Part shown: positions 17,195-26,691 of the stretch, in pieces | Layout: each line of letters opens with the position of its first letter | Position numbering within the stretch: the stretch's first letter is position 1 | DNA from: Pedobacter lusitanus | Lineage (GTDB): Bacteria > Bacteroidota > Bacteroidia > Sphingobacteriales > Sphingobacteriaceae | Direction of reading: 5' to 3' | Length of the DNA: 64,000 nt | Assembly: GCF_040026395.1 (NCBI RefSeq) | Contig: NZ_CP157278.1 | Location: 3,844,001-3,908,000 of the forward strand | Notes under the pieces: model-generated | The model's database searches: none | What the model was told of the DNA's origin: nothing | What the model saw: the letters and a program-made list of their open reading frames with translations, nothing else | Position numbers and translations under genes: made by a program

Positions 17195-18568
17195 ATGAAT
17201 ATCATTATAACAATTGTTGTTACAGCTTTAGCGGTGCTTTATGCAGGTTTATTCAAAGCGAAGAAAGCTTTGTTACCACTAACTCTTTTGGGACTGCTCA
17301 TCTCTCTGACCTTTGCGGTTACTGCCTGGAATTCTAATACGGTGTATTACGGAATGATGGAAATGGACAATTTTGCAATTGCCTTTTCATCTCTTACTAT
17401 TTTAGGGACTATTTTTATCTTTTTGCTGACACAGAATTATTTTTCAAAGAACAGTGAAAATATAGCTGAATATTATACGCTGATCTTATTTGCTCTTTCG
17501 GGTATTGTGATCATGGTTTCTTATACCAACATGTCTATGCTGTTTATCGGTATAGAGATTATGTCTGTTGCACTGTATATCCTTGCAGGTATCAGGAAGA
17601 ACAATTTTGCTTCCAATGAGGCTTCTTTAAAATATTTCCTGATGGGTGCCTTTTCAACAGGCTTCCTTTTATTCGGGATTACTTTGGTTTATGGTGCAAC
17701 CGGATCATTTAGTCTGCATGCCATTAATCAATACCTGATTGGAAACTATCAGGCGGTATCTCCGCTGTTTTATCCGGGTGTAATCCTGATCATGATTGGA
17801 TTATGTTTCAAAATCGGTGCTGCACCTTTCCACTTCTGGACTCCGGATGTATATGAAGGCGCACCTTCTTTAATTACGGCCTTTATGTCTACGGTAGTGA
17901 AAACTGCTGGTTTTGCGGCTTTCCTTCGTCTTTTTGCAGGAACTTTCGCACCGCTTCATGACTTCTGGATGCCACCTTTAATGGCTATAGTATGTATTAC
18001 CCTGTTTATCGGTAACGTTACAGCCCTTTTCCAGAAGAACTTCAAAAGAATGCTTGCTTATTCAAGTATTTCACATGCAGGTTACCTGTTATTCTCTTTA
18101 ATTACACTGACGGCTAATTCAGCTAACAATGTAATGGTTTATGCAGCGGCCTACACTTTTGCGAGTATTATTGCTTTTGCGGTATTAATTCTCGTGAAAC
18201 AAAAAACGGGTCATGATACTTTTGAAAGTTTCAACGGGTTAGGAAAACGTAATCCTTTAGTTGCGCTTGCGTTAACTATTGCTATGCTTTCTCTGGCAGG
18301 TATACCACTTACAGCTGGTTTTATTGGAAAATACATGATGTTCTTAAATGTGATGAATGAATACCAGATTTATCTGGTCGCATTTGCTATTTTAAATGCT
18401 CTTGTAGGGTTTTACTATTACTTAAAGGTGATTGTTGCCATGTACTTTAAAGAAGGTTCTGAGATCGTATTAGAAACACCTGTTCAATATAAGGTTGTTT
18501 TAATTTTATCGGTAATCATCACAATATTCTTAGGGGTTTATCCAACTATAATATTAAATCTGATTTAG
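17195..18568 (+). CDS. nuoN: NADH-quinone oxidoreductase subunit N
   Basis: A 457-residue antiporter-like subunit (ND2 family). Signatures include the IGIEIMSVALYILAGI helix with its glutamate, KIGAAPFHFWTPDVYEGAP, and LAYSSISHAGYLL. It completes the complex I gene set. No terminator follows within the 44 bases before the DedA gene, so transcription may run on into the housekeeping genes downstream. Confidence 0.97.
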   Translation: MNIIITIVVTALAVLYAGLFKAKKALLPLTLLGLLISLTFAVTAWNSNTVYYGMMEMDNFAIAFSSLTILGTIFIFLLTQNYFSKNSENIAEYYTLILFALSGIVIMVSYTNMSMLFIGIEIMSVALYILAGIRKNNFASNEASLKYFLMGAFSTGFLLFGITLVYGATGSFSLHAINQYLIGNYQAVSPLFYPGVILIMIGLCFKIGAAPFHFWTPDVYEGAPSLITAFMSTVVKTAGFAAFLRLFAGTFAPLHDFWMPPLMAIVCITLFIGNVTALFQKNFKRMLAYSSISHAGYLLFSLITLTANSANNVMVYAAAYTFASIIAFAVLILVKQKTGHDTFESFNGLGKRNPLVALALTIAMLSLAGIPLTAGFIGKYMMFLNVMNEYQIYLVAFAILNALVGFYYYLKVIVAMYFKEGSEIVLETPVQYKVVLILSVIITIFLGVYPTIILNLI

Positions 18569-18612
18569 GCATTTCTCAGGAAATTATTTGTAATTTTACG
18601 ATTACTTGAATT

Positions 18613-19257
18613 ATGCACGATTTCTGGACCTCCGTACATCACTTTATTGATCCTGAGAAATTACTTAAAGAAGGCGGTTTTTATGTCCTGATCTTCGTGA
18701 TTTTTGCTGAGACAGGATTATTTTTTGGCTTTTTCTTACCTGGAGATTACTTACTGTTTCTTGCCGGGATGTTCGTGGCGACGGGTAAACTTGATGTGAA
18801 CATCTATGTGCTCATCTTTGGTTTAATTGTTTCTGCCGTTTCAGGTAATTTTACAGGTTATTGGTTTGGGAAGAAGACCGGACCGGTTCTATACGATCGT
18901 AAAGACACTCTTTTCTTCAAAAAGCGTTATCTTAAGGCCGCAGAAGCTTACTATCATAAACAGGGTGCTTTTGCTTTAATCATGGGCAGGTTTGTACCAA
19001 TTGTAAGAACTTTTGCCCCGATTATTGCCGGTGTTGTCAAACTGGACTTCAGGAAATTCGCACTATATAATATTTGTGGTGCTTTTTTATGGATAACATC
19101 TTTAACTTTGCTGGGCTATTTTCTTGGCAAGAAATTTGAAAAGGAAATCAACGCTTACCTGCTTTATATTATTGTGGGTTTTATGGTTATAACTACTATC
19201 CCTCTGCTTATTACTTTTTTAAAAAAGAGGGTACATACAAACGAAGAGAATAAATAA
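18613..19257 (+). CDS. DedA/VTT family membrane protein
   Basis: A 214-residue inner-membrane protein of the DedA family. The signature [18 protein letters not shown] is followed by the [17 protein letters not shown] motif and several helices, and the C-terminus is basic. Members flip undecaprenyl phosphate or phosphatidylethanolamine and help maintain envelope energetics. Which lipid this one handles cannot be read from sequence. It lies between nuoN and pyrophosphatase on the same strand. Confidence 0.92.
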   Translation: MHDFWTSVHHFIDPEKLLKEGGFYVLIFVIFAETGLFFGFFLPGDYLLFLAGMFVATGKLDVNIYVLIFGLIVSAVSGNFTGYWFGKKTGPVLYDRKDTLFFKKRYLKAAEAYYHKQGAFALIMGRFVPIVRTFAPIIAGVVKLDFRKFALYNICGAFLWITSLTLLGYFLGKKFEKEINAYLLYIIVGFMVITTIPLLITFLKKRVHTNEENK

Positions 19258-19271
19258 TAAGAATAAAAAAA

Positions 19272-19823
19272 ATGCAAATAGACACAAAACATCCCTGGCA
19301 CAGTGTTTCTCCAGGTGCTAATTTACCAGAATCGGTAAATGCTATTATTGAAATTCCAAAAGGATCAAAAGCTAAATACGAAATAGATAAAGACTCTAAC
19401 TTAATTAAATTGGATCGTGTCCTGTTTTCTTCTGTGATGTATCCGGCAAACTATGGTTTCATTCCTCAGACTTACTGTGATGATAATGACCCATTGGATA
19501 TTCTTGTTTTATGTTCTGTTGATGTCTATCCTTTATCTATTGTTGAGGCAAAAGTTATCGGTGTAATGCACATGGTGGATAATGGTGAGCAGGATGATAA
19601 AATCATCGCTGTTGCAAAAAATGATATGTCAGTAAATTACATTAACGATATTTCAGAATTGCCACCACACCAGATGAAAGAAATCGTAAGATTTTTCCAG
19701 GATTATAAAGCTTTAGAAGAAAAGAACGTTACTATCGAAAAACTGATGGGCGTTACTTATGCTTATAAGGTAATTGAAGAAAGTATTGAACTTTATAATA
19801 GTACATTTAGACAAAACTCTTAA
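19272..19823 (+). CDS. ppa: Inorganic pyrophosphatase
   Basis: A 183-residue class I (soluble, Mg-dependent) pyrophosphatase, which hydrolyses pyrophosphate from biosynthetic reactions. The metal-binding signature [11 protein letters not shown] is clear, preceded by [13 protein letters not shown], and E-rich basic residues (KGSKAKYE) near the N-terminus match the active-site set. The stop overlaps the start of the next gene (TAATG), so the two are translated together. Confidence 0.96.
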   Translation: MQIDTKHPWHSVSPGANLPESVNAIIEIPKGSKAKYEIDKDSNLIKLDRVLFSSVMYPANYGFIPQTYCDDNDPLDILVLCSVDVYPLSIVEAKVIGVMHMVDNGEQDDKIIAVAKNDMSVNYINDISELPPHQMKEIVRFFQDYKALEEKNVTIEKLMGVTYAYKVIEESIELYNSTFRQNS

Positions 19824-21148
19824 TGGGCTTTCAAATATTCTTAACCTTTTTCTTAGTCGTCTTAAACGGCTTTTTCGTTGCAGCTGAGTTTGCAATCGTT
19901 AAAGTCAGAGCGTCGCAAATAGAAATTAAGGCTAAATCTGGTAATAGAGTAGCTAATATTGCTAAATATATTACACAACATCTTGATGGATACCTGGCTG
20001 CCACGCAGCTGGGTATTACATTAGCATCACTGGGATTAGGCTGGGTTGGAGAATCTGTAATGGAACATCTGTTACACAATTTATTAACCGCATTAAATCA
20101 ATCCCCGGAATTTATCGATTCCTTCTCCAAAACTGCTTCTCCAATCATCGCATTTAGTTTTATTACTATCATGCATATTGTATTCGGAGAACTTGCACCA
20201 AAATCAATAGCTATTCAGCGCCCTGTTGCCACCACACTTTTTATCTCTGTTCCGTTACAGGTTTTCTATATGGTGTTCAGACCGTTTATCTGGTTACTGA
20301 ATGGATTTGCTACTTTTATTTTAAAAGGGTTTGGTATTTCAACAGCCGGTGGGCATGAAGCGGTTCACAGTACTGAAGAACTTTATTACCTGTTAGATCA
20401 GGGAAGAGAGAGTGGTGCCTTAGATAATAATGAGCACGAACTCATCCGCAACGTTTTTGATTTCAATGAACGTGTGGTTAAAAATATTATGGTTCCGAGA
20501 ACTAAAATCTCGGGTATCGAGCTGTCTACACCTAAAGAAGAGGTAGTAAAGCTGATTATTGCTGAAGGTTATTCAAGAATGCCTGTCTATGATGATATCA
20601 TTGACAAGATCATAGGTATTGTCCATGCTAAAGATGTATTACCTCTGCTGGCAGGAAATAAAGAGTGGTCATTAAAAGATATTATCAGAAAGCCTTATTT
20701 TGTCCCTGAGACGAAAAAAATTAATGATCTGCTAAGTGAGCTGCAGCAGAAACGGATTCAGATTGCCATTGTAATTGATGAATTTGGTGGTACTGCCGGT
20801 ATGGTTACCCTTGAAGATATAGTGGAAGAGATTGTAGGAGAGATTCAGGATGAATACGATGAAGAGAAACCTACTGTAGAAAAGATCTCTGATACAGAAT
20901 TCGTGATCAATGCCTACGCAACTGTTTATGATGTCAATGAACATCTGCCTCATGATTTACCTGAAGATCTGGATTTTGATACTGTAGGTGGTCTGGTGTC
21001 TCATGCTTTTGGAAAAATTCCTGATGTAGGAGATAGTGAGGAATGTTATGGATATTTATTTACTATTCTTAAAAAGACAGAACAAAATATTGAGACCATC
21101 AAGCTTGAATTGGTGATCGGTAATAATGATCTGGTAGATAATCACTAA
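19823..21148 (+). CDS. CNNM-type transporter with CBS pair (hemolysin family)
   Basis: A 441-residue protein: an N-terminal DUF21/CNNM membrane domain (about 1-190, with the small-residue motif NGFFVAAEFAIVK), two CBS domains (about 205-330; NIMVPRTKISGIEL, RMPVYDDIIDKIIGIVHAKD, VTLEDIVEEIVGEIQDE) and a C-terminal CorC_HlyC domain. Relatives act in Mg or Co efflux; the old hemolysin name is misleading. The gldE gene of gliding Bacteroidota belongs to the same superfamily, so a related role cannot be excluded. It is coupled to ppa upstream and lies 11 bases before rsmE. Confidence 0.92.
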   Translation: MGFQIFLTFFLVVLNGFFVAAEFAIVKVRASQIEIKAKSGNRVANIAKYITQHLDGYLAATQLGITLASLGLGWVGESVMEHLLHNLLTALNQSPEFIDSFSKTASPIIAFSFITIMHIVFGELAPKSIAIQRPVATTLFISVPLQVFYMVFRPFIWLLNGFATFILKGFGISTAGGHEAVHSTEELYYLLDQGRESGALDNNEHELIRNVFDFNERVVKNIMVPRTKISGIELSTPKEEVVKLIIAEGYSRMPVYDDIIDKIIGIVHAKDVLPLLAGNKEWSLKDIIRKPYFVPETKKINDLLSELQQKRIQIAIVIDEFGGTAGMVTLEDIVEEIVGEIQDEYDEEKPTVEKISDTEFVINAYATVYDVNEHLPHDLPEDLDFDTVGGLVSHAFGKIPDVGDSEECYGYLFTILKKTEQNIETIKLELVIGNNDLVDNH

Positions 21149-21159
21149 AATTTCATACA

Positions 21160-21864
21160 ATGCACGTTTTTTATACGCCAGATATTACTTCTGAAACTTA
21201 TAGTCTGAATGAAGAAGAAAGCCGGCATTGTATGAAAGTACTGCGGCTGGTCATTGGCGATGTTGTTCATCTGATAGATGGTCAGGGTGGCCTGTTTGAA
21301 GCAGAGATCATAGCAGAATCCAAACGGAATGTAACACTGCGCGTACTGAAAACCAGCAGGGAATATCAGAAGAGGAACCACAGTCTTCATATAGCTGTAG
21401 CGCCCACTAAAAATATAGACAGGCTGGAGTGGTTCCTTGAAAAAGCTACTGAGATCGGTATAGATACGATTACGCCGCTGATCTGTGAACGTTCAGAACG
21501 GAAGATTGTCAAAGAAGAACGTCTGAATAAAGTGATAACTTCGGCAGTTAAGCAGTCTTTGCAGGCTTATCATCCCTTGTTAAATGATGCAGTTGGTTTC
21601 AAAGAATTTATCAGTAAAGAAACTGCTGACTATAAAATGATAGCACACTGTGTAGATGATGAACCGCGCGGTTTTATCAGTCAGGTATCCAAACCAGGAC
21701 AGCGTTATCTGATTCTTATTGGCCCTGAAGGTGATTTTACACCAAATGAAATTCAGCTGGCTTTGCAAAATGACTTTAAACCATTAACTTTAGGTAATAC
21801 ACGTCTCAGGACTGAAACTGCTGCTTTGGCAGCATGTTTTGAGGTGAATTACTTAAATCGATGA
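21160..21864 (+). CDS. rsmE: 16S rRNA (uracil-1498-N3)-methyltransferase
   Basis: A 234-residue SPOUT-fold methyltransferase. The N-terminal PUA-like part precedes the knot region with YLILIGPEGDFTPNEI and LGNTRLRTETAA, the SAM-binding trefoil knot of RsmE. The enzyme methylates U1498 of 16S rRNA in the small subunit. The stop overlaps the next start by four bases (ATGA). Confidence 0.95.
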   Translation: MHVFYTPDITSETYSLNEEESRHCMKVLRLVIGDVVHLIDGQGGLFEAEIIAESKRNVTLRVLKTSREYQKRNHSLHIAVAPTKNIDRLEWFLEKATEIGIDTITPLICERSERKIVKEERLNKVITSAVKQSLQAYHPLLNDAVGFKEFISKETADYKMIAHCVDDEPRGFISQVSKPGQRYLILIGPEGDFTPNEIQLALQNDFKPLTLGNTRLRTETAALAACFEVNYLNR

Positions 21865-22520
21865 AAGTCAGACTTATAATCCTTTTTTCTTTATTGGTTT
21901 TACTGACAAGCAGCTTTCGGACACCTGCTTACCAGCTGGCAAGACTTAAATATAATGGCGGCGGAGACTGGTATGGAAACAGAACTGCACTGATTAATCT
22001 GGTCGCTTTCTGTAATCAGCAGCTTCACACCAATTTTGCTCCCGACGAAGCAATCGCGGAAGTTGGTAGTCCTGATCTCTTCAATTATCCTTTTATCTAT
22101 ATGACCGGGCATGGCAATGTAGTATTCAATGCCCAGGAAGCACAAAATCTCCGGCGCTATTTAACAGGCGGCGGGTTTTTGCATATTGATGATAACTATG
22201 GTCTGGACAAGTATGTAAGGGTGCAGATGAAAAAGGTATTTCCGGAATTATCATTTGTAGAATTGCCGGTTAATCATCCTGTTTACAGCCAAAAGTTTAA
22301 ATTTGGGAACGGACTGCCTAAAATACATGAGCATGACGGGAAAAGAGCTCAGGGATTTGCCCTGATCTGGGAAGGAAGAGTAGTCTGTTATTATTCTTAT
22401 GAGAGCGATTTAGGGAACGGCTGGGAAGACTTTGGTACTTATCCTGAGGATACAGCTGAAAAGAGGAATAATGCGCTTAAAATGGGCGCAAATTTAATTA
22501 GTTATGTTTTAACCCATTGA
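21861..22520 (+). CDS. DUF4159 domain-containing exported protein
   Basis: A 219-residue protein with a signal peptide (about residues 1-20) followed by a DUF4159 domain: YNGGGDWYG, a PFIYMTGHGNV strand, LTGGGFLHIDDNYG and a C-terminal WEDFGTYPED segment. The fold resembles glutamine-amidotransferase-like Rossmann domains that lack the catalytic Cys, but the biochemical role is not known. Coupled to rsmE upstream and one base before the biotin-carrier gene. Confidence 0.88.
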   Translation: MKVRLIILFSLLVLLTSSFRTPAYQLARLKYNGGGDWYGNRTALINLVAFCNQQLHTNFAPDEAIAEVGSPDLFNYPFIYMTGHGNVVFNAQEAQNLRRYLTGGGFLHIDDNYGLDKYVRVQMKKVFPELSFVELPVNHPVYSQKFKFGNGLPKIHEHDGKRAQGFALIWEGRVVCYYSYESDLGNGWEDFGTYPEDTAEKRNNALKMGANLISYVLTH

Positions 22521-22521
22521 T

Positions 22522-23025
22522 ATGTATAAGATAAAAGTAAATGATACTTATGATTTTGATTTGTCGGCTGCAAATGACTCCTTACAGCTGAATGGTGAAG
22601 CGATTCCTGTAGACGTCAGAGAACTTAAAGATGGCCATATTCATTTTCTTTACAGAAACAAATCTTATAATGCAGAAGTTGTTTCAGAGAATCATGATGA
22701 TAAGACCTCAGTAATTAAAATAAACGGGAAATTATATGAAGTGGCTATTGAAGATCAGTTTGATAGTTTGCTGAAAGCAATGGGAATGGGTGCGGGTAGT
22801 GGTAAAGGGGCAGCTGAAGTTAAGGCACCGATGCCTGGTCTGGTACTGAGCATTAATGTAACCGAAGGGCAGGAAGTTCAAAAGGGGGATAACCTGCTGG
22901 TGCTGGAGGCTATGAAAATGGAGAATATGCTCAAGTCATCTACGGATGGTACGGTTAAGAAAATCCATATCGTGAAGGGAGATAAAGTAGAAAAGAATCA
23001 GGTTTTAATAGAATTTGTATCATAA
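22522..23025 (+). CDS. Biotin-carboxyl-carrier (biotinyl) domain protein
   Basis: A 167-residue protein ending in a biotinyl domain (about 97-167) with the EAMKMEN motif; K132 would carry biotin. The N-terminal part resembles the region preceding the biotinyl domain in propionyl-CoA or acyl-CoA carboxylase alpha chains. Carboxylase and transcarboxylase subunits are not adjacent, so the partner enzyme lies elsewhere. It is the last gene before a bidirectional terminator. Confidence 0.92.
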   Translation: MYKIKVNDTYDFDLSAANDSLQLNGEAIPVDVRELKDGHIHFLYRNKSYNAEVVSENHDDKTSVIKINGKLYEVAIEDQFDSLLKAMGMGAGSGKGAAEVKAPMPGLVLSINVTEGQEVQKGDNLLVLEAMKMENMLKSSTDGTVKKIHIVKGDKVEKNQVLIEFVS

Positions 23026-23057
23026 AAAAAGAGGAGCTGAAAGGCTCCTCTTTTTTT
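23024..23057. terminator. Bidirectional terminator between biotinyl gene and gldJ
   Basis: AAAAAAAGAGGAGC at 23024-23037 pairs with GCTCCTCTTTTTTT at 23044-23057 around the loop TGAAAG. With an A-tract on one side and a T-tract on the other it can end both converging transcripts; it overlaps the last two bases of the biotinyl-protein stop codon. Confidence 0.92.
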
Positions 23058-23072
23058 ATGATATTTTATGTT

Positions 23073-24677
23073 TTATCTCTTCTTGGCATTAAATGGCTTT
23101 TGTTGTTTAGGCTTAAACTGAGGTTTACCGACAGAGCGGATCTCAGAAGCACCCAGCATTGTCATCGCACAACGGAAGCCTATATCAGCTGTAGATTCAT
23201 CCTGTTGCATAAAACGTCTGGTAGCAGGATTTAACCACAGTGCCTGATCATTCCATGATCCACCTTTATAAACTCTTGATTTATTGTTTACCAGGGTGAT
23301 TTCTCCGTAGAGTTTGCTTTCTTCATCGCGGAAACCTCTCTGGTCAGCATAAGAATTTTTTAAAGTATCGGCTTTAGCTGCAGCTGCCTGTTTTTCTGCC
23401 CAGGTTTGCTTTTTTCCAGATACAGCAGCAGTCATGATTGGTCTGTTATAGGCATCTTTCTCCAGTCTGCCCGTAAGTGCATCTGCTACTTTTTTATCCT
23501 GATAATAGTTTCCTCTGTATGGATTTAATGCATCAGCATCAGCAAAGGTATTGGAACGATAAACATCGGCTACCCATTCGTTTACGTTACCTGCCATATT
23601 ATATAAACCAAAATCGTTAGGTACATAAGAACGTACAGGGACAGTAATACTTCCTTTATCATTCAGCATACCACCAACACCCATATAATCTCCTTTGGTT
23701 CTTTTAAAGTTGGCCAGAATTAAACCGCGGGTCTTGTTTTTTGCAGAACTGATACCTAAACCATCCCATGGATAGATTTTGTTGTTAGAGATGTTCTCAT
23801 AACTCGTATTTCCAATCAGACCTAAAGCTGCATATTCCCATTCAGCCTCAGTTGGCAGGCGGTAAGGCTGTTTAACAATACCGTCTTCCAGTCTCACATT
23901 TCTTGTTGCACCGCCTTTTGGTCCTTTACCATTTGCGTTTGCAGCAGTAGCAGCAGGGCCAAAGTCCTTCATCGCTTTAGTTCCTTTATCATCATACTGA
24001 CCATTCAGATAAATATCCGTATTAAATGGTCCTGTAGGTTTAGCCGCAGTTGCTGCCGCATTGGTCTTTTTGCCGTTTTTGCCAGTGCCGTTCAGATCTT
24101 TATAACTGGTCATATAGTTTTGTTCCCTTAAAAGAGACTCATTCACGATATTGGTTCTCCAGACACAGTATCTTTGTGCCTGTTCCCAGCTTACACCTAC
24201 AACAGGATAATCCTGATAGGCCGGATGTCTTAAATAATTATCAACGTAAGGTTCATTATAAGAAAGAGGTCTGCGCCAAACCAGTGTATCAGGCAGCTCA
24301 TCATAATAGTATTCGTAGTTTGTAGGATCAACTTTTCTGATCCAGTTCAGATATTCTAACCAGTTGGTATTGGAAACTTCAGTTTCATCCATATAAAAGG
24401 AGGATACGGTAGTTTCTCTTTTATGGTTATAATCTTTAAGTTCCTGTCCCGGAACATTGGTTGCGCTGCCGCTCATCACAAATACACCGCCTTCAATTTC
24501 AACCAAACCCGGACCAGGTCCGCGTTTAAATTTATTATTTACCTGAAACCCTCCGTTTTCTGGTCTATTGTATGCTAATCCTGTTTTTTCGGAAGTTGCA
24601 CTTTTTTTAGACGTGCACGAAATTAATGAGGAAACAGACAATAAAAAAGCAAATGAATATAGGTATGTTTTTTCCAT
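23073..24677 (-). CDS. gldJ: Gliding motility lipoprotein GldJ (FGE-sulfatase fold)
   Basis: From the ATG at 24675-24677 the protein has 534 residues and a lipoprotein signal ending LISC (Cys21). An in-frame upstream ATG (24755) would add a 26-residue extension that hides the lipobox, so it is rejected. The body is a formylglycine-generating-enzyme/SUMF1 domain (VGVSWEQAQRYCVWR, RLPTEAEWEYAALG, YKGGSWNDQ, TADIGFRCAM). In Bacteroidota GldJ is an outer-membrane-associated part of the type IX secretion and gliding machinery, with no known catalytic role. The divergent neighbour porV supports the assignment; GldK, a paralogue with the same fold, is the alternative. Confidence 0.85.
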   Translation of the reverse strand: MEKTYLYSFAFLLSVSSLISCTSKKSATSEKTGLAYNRPENGGFQVNNKFKRGPGPGLVEIEGGVFVMSGSATNVPGQELKDYNHKRETTVSSFYMDETEVSNTNWLEYLNWIRKVDPTNYEYYYDELPDTLVWRRPLSYNEPYVDNYLRHPAYQDYPVVGVSWEQAQRYCVWRTNIVNESLLREQNYMTSYKDLNGTGKNGKKTNAAATAAKPTGPFNTDIYLNGQYDDKGTKAMKDFGPAATAANANGKGPKGGATRNVRLEDGIVKQPYRLPTEAEWEYAALGLIGNTSYENISNNKIYPWDGLGISSAKNKTRGLILANFKRTKGDYMGVGGMLNDKGSITVPVRSYVPNDFGLYNMAGNVNEWVADVYRSNTFADADALNPYRGNYYQDKKVADALTGRLEKDAYNRPIMTAAVSGKKQTWAEKQAAAAKADTLKNSYADQRGFRDEESKLYGEITLVNNKSRVYKGGSWNDQALWLNPATRRFMQQDESTADIGFRCAMTMLGASEIRSVGKPQFKPKQQKPFNAKKR

Positions 24678-24829
24678 AAGTGCGTATTGAGCTATTCTAA
24701 CTGTTAAAATTACACAAAAAAAGATCGAAGCAACAAAATAATTGAATAATATCATCTTAGATTAACATCTTGCATAAATATACAGGCGTAAATCTTAAGG
24801 CTTAGCTTAAATAAATTGCTTAATTAAAT

Positions 24830-24837
24830 TATATTTG
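24830..24837 (+). promoter_or_regulatory. Possible -7 box upstream of porV
   Basis: TATATTTG matches TAnnTTTG about 60 bases before the porV start. No -33 TTG at the right distance is visible, so only the -7 box supports it. No matching box for gldJ was seen in this shared 221-base region. Confidence 0.4.
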
Positions 24838-24898
24838 AAGAAGCGAGTCAACACTGATTCAAACCTATCTATGAACCTGAAAAAAGAAAATCAATTAA

Positions 24899-26089
24899 AT
24901 GAGGATAATAAATTTTAAGTGCTCTTCAAAGTTTCTATTGATTTGCTTCTTTTTTGCTGCAGAAATATTCACTCTGCAGGCACAGACACCTGAAACACAA
25001 ACAAATGGCAGCAGGCTTAACAGTCTGAGGACAGCAGTGCCGTTTTTGCAGATTACTCCTGATGCAAGAGTCGGAGGTATGGGGGAAGCAGGCGTAGCTA
25101 TTGCGCCTGATGCGAATTCAAATAGCATAAACCCTTCGAAAATGGCATTTCTGGATCAGAAATATGGGTTCTCTGCTTCTTACAGTCCATGGCTCAGAAG
25201 TATCGCATCAGATATTAATCTCGGATACCTCAGTGGATTCTATAAAATTGATGAAAGAACTACGCTGGGTGCGTCACTTCGCTATTTCTCTCTTGGGAAA
25301 ATTGAGATGACGGATATCAATCAGCAGGATCTGGGGACATATAATCCAAATGAGTTTGCGATTGATGCGACCTTTGCCCGCCGTTTCGGGGATTCTTTCT
25401 CCCTGGGTACCTCAGCAAGATATATTTATTCAAATCTTGCTTCAGGTCAGTTTTCAACCGGACAACAATCAAAAGCAGGTAAGTCTTTTGCGATGGATGT
25501 TTCAGCCTATTTTAAAAAGCCAACGATATTGTTTGGGTATGATGCTATTGTATCCGCCGGTGCGAATATTTCTAATATAGGGACAAAAATGAGCTATATA
25601 GATGGGGGAGAGAGTTATTTCCTGCCTACAAACCTGAAAATTGGGGGTGCTTCGACTTTTATTCTGGATGATTATAATGAAATTACCATAGCGCTTGATT
25701 TTAATAAACTTTTAGTGCCAACACAACCAATTTACAACCAGGATGGAAGTATACAGTCCGGGAGAAATCCCGATCGTTCGGTCCCTTCTGGTATCTTTGG
25801 ATCTTTCAGTGATGCACCAGGAGGTTTCAGTGAAGAGGTCAAGGAAATTAATATCGCATCCGGACTGGAATACTGGTACAATAAGAAGTTTGCTTTAAGA
25901 GCGGGATATTTTTATGAAAGCCCGCAAAAAGGAGACAGAAGATATTTCACACTGGGCACAGGCTTTAAGTACGAAAATTTTAATCTCGACGTGTCTTATC
26001 TGGCAGCGACTGCCCGAAAAAGTCCGCTGGCCAATACATTAAGATTTACGCTGTTATTCAATTTCGGAGATACAGGTACCAGTAAATAA
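24899..26089 (+). CDS. porV: Type IX secretion outer-membrane protein PorV (LptO)
   Basis: A 396-residue exported beta-barrel protein. A signal peptide ends near LQAQ, and the PorV N-terminal signature follows: FLQITPDARVGGMGEAGVAI, then SINPSKMAF. The barrel ends in a phenylalanine-containing strand (LRFTLLFNF). PorV shuttles type IX cargo from the translocon to the surface attachment complex with PorU. It is divergent from gldJ, as the two are neighbours in other Bacteroidota, but the sortase gene porU is not between them here. Confidence 0.9.
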   Translation: MRIINFKCSSKFLLICFFFAAEIFTLQAQTPETQTNGSRLNSLRTAVPFLQITPDARVGGMGEAGVAIAPDANSNSINPSKMAFLDQKYGFSASYSPWLRSIASDINLGYLSGFYKIDERTTLGASLRYFSLGKIEMTDINQQDLGTYNPNEFAIDATFARRFGDSFSLGTSARYIYSNLASGQFSTGQQSKAGKSFAMDVSAYFKKPTILFGYDAIVSAGANISNIGTKMSYIDGGESYFLPTNLKIGGASTFILDDYNEITIALDFNKLLVPTQPIYNQDGSIQSGRNPDRSVPSGIFGSFSDAPGGFSEEVKEINIASGLEYWYNKKFALRAGYFYESPQKGDRRYFTLGTGFKYENFNLDVSYLAATARKSPLANTLRFTLLFNFGDTGTSK

Positions 26090-26141
26090 TTTGTCTGTAA
26101 AGGCTTTGAGGATATCCGTAGTAAATAATATATAATTAAAA

Positions 26142-26618
26142 ATGAAGATTAAAGTAGGATTTGGGTTTGACGTACATCAGTTAAAAGATGGTCATCCATT
26201 TGTAGTTGGAGGAGTGAATCTTGAACACCATAAAGGGGCATTTGGACATTCTGATGCCGATGTTTTGTTACATGCGATTTGTGATGCGTTGCTGGGGGCA
26301 GCAAATCTTCGGGATATTGGTTTCCACTTTAAAAATACAGACCCGCAGTGGAAAGGGATCAGCAGTGTAATTCTTTTGCAGGAAACGGTGAAACTGATTG
26401 CTGCGAAAGGCTGGCAAATTGGAAATATTGATGCAATGCTTTGTCTGGAAGCACCAAAGATTAATCCGCATATTCCGCAGATGCAGGAAAATATTGCAGC
26501 AGCTATAGGAATGTCAGTAGAAGATATTTCAATTAAAGCAACGACCAATGAAACCATGGGCTTTATTGGCAGGGAAGAAGGTGTGGTTGCTTATGCAGTT
26601 TGTCTGATTGAAAAGTAA
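26142..26618 (+). CDS. ispF: 2-C-methyl-D-erythritol 2,4-cyclodiphosphate synthase
   Basis: A 158-residue enzyme of the non-mevalonate isoprenoid pathway, which cyclises CDP-methylerythritol phosphate and releases CMP. The metal-binding GFDVHQL motif and the GHSDADVLLHAICDALLGAA block are intact, as are LRDIGFHF and the C-terminal ATTNETMGFIGREEG. Length is normal. It stands alone between porV and a shared terminator. Confidence 0.97.
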   Translation: MKIKVGFGFDVHQLKDGHPFVVGGVNLEHHKGAFGHSDADVLLHAICDALLGAANLRDIGFHFKNTDPQWKGISSVILLQETVKLIAAKGWQIGNIDAMLCLEAPKINPHIPQMQENIAAAIGMSVEDISIKATTNETMGFIGREEGVVAYAVCLIEK

Positions 26619-26636
26619 TTTGTCTGATTAAAAAAT

Positions 26637-26687
26637 AAAAAGGAGAAAGCCGTTGAATTATCTAAAATCAACGGCTTTCTCCTTTTT
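26637..26687. terminator. Bidirectional terminator between ispF and pirin
   Basis: A 20-bp perfect stem (26637-26656 with 26668-26687) encloses an 11-base loop and is A-rich on the left and T-rich on the right, so it can serve both converging genes. Confidence 0.92.
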
Positions 26688-26691
26688 ATTT

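Noticed and set aside
24678..24755. Upstream ATG extending GldJ by 26 residues
   Set aside because: The extension would bury the lipobox; lipoprotein processing needs the later start.
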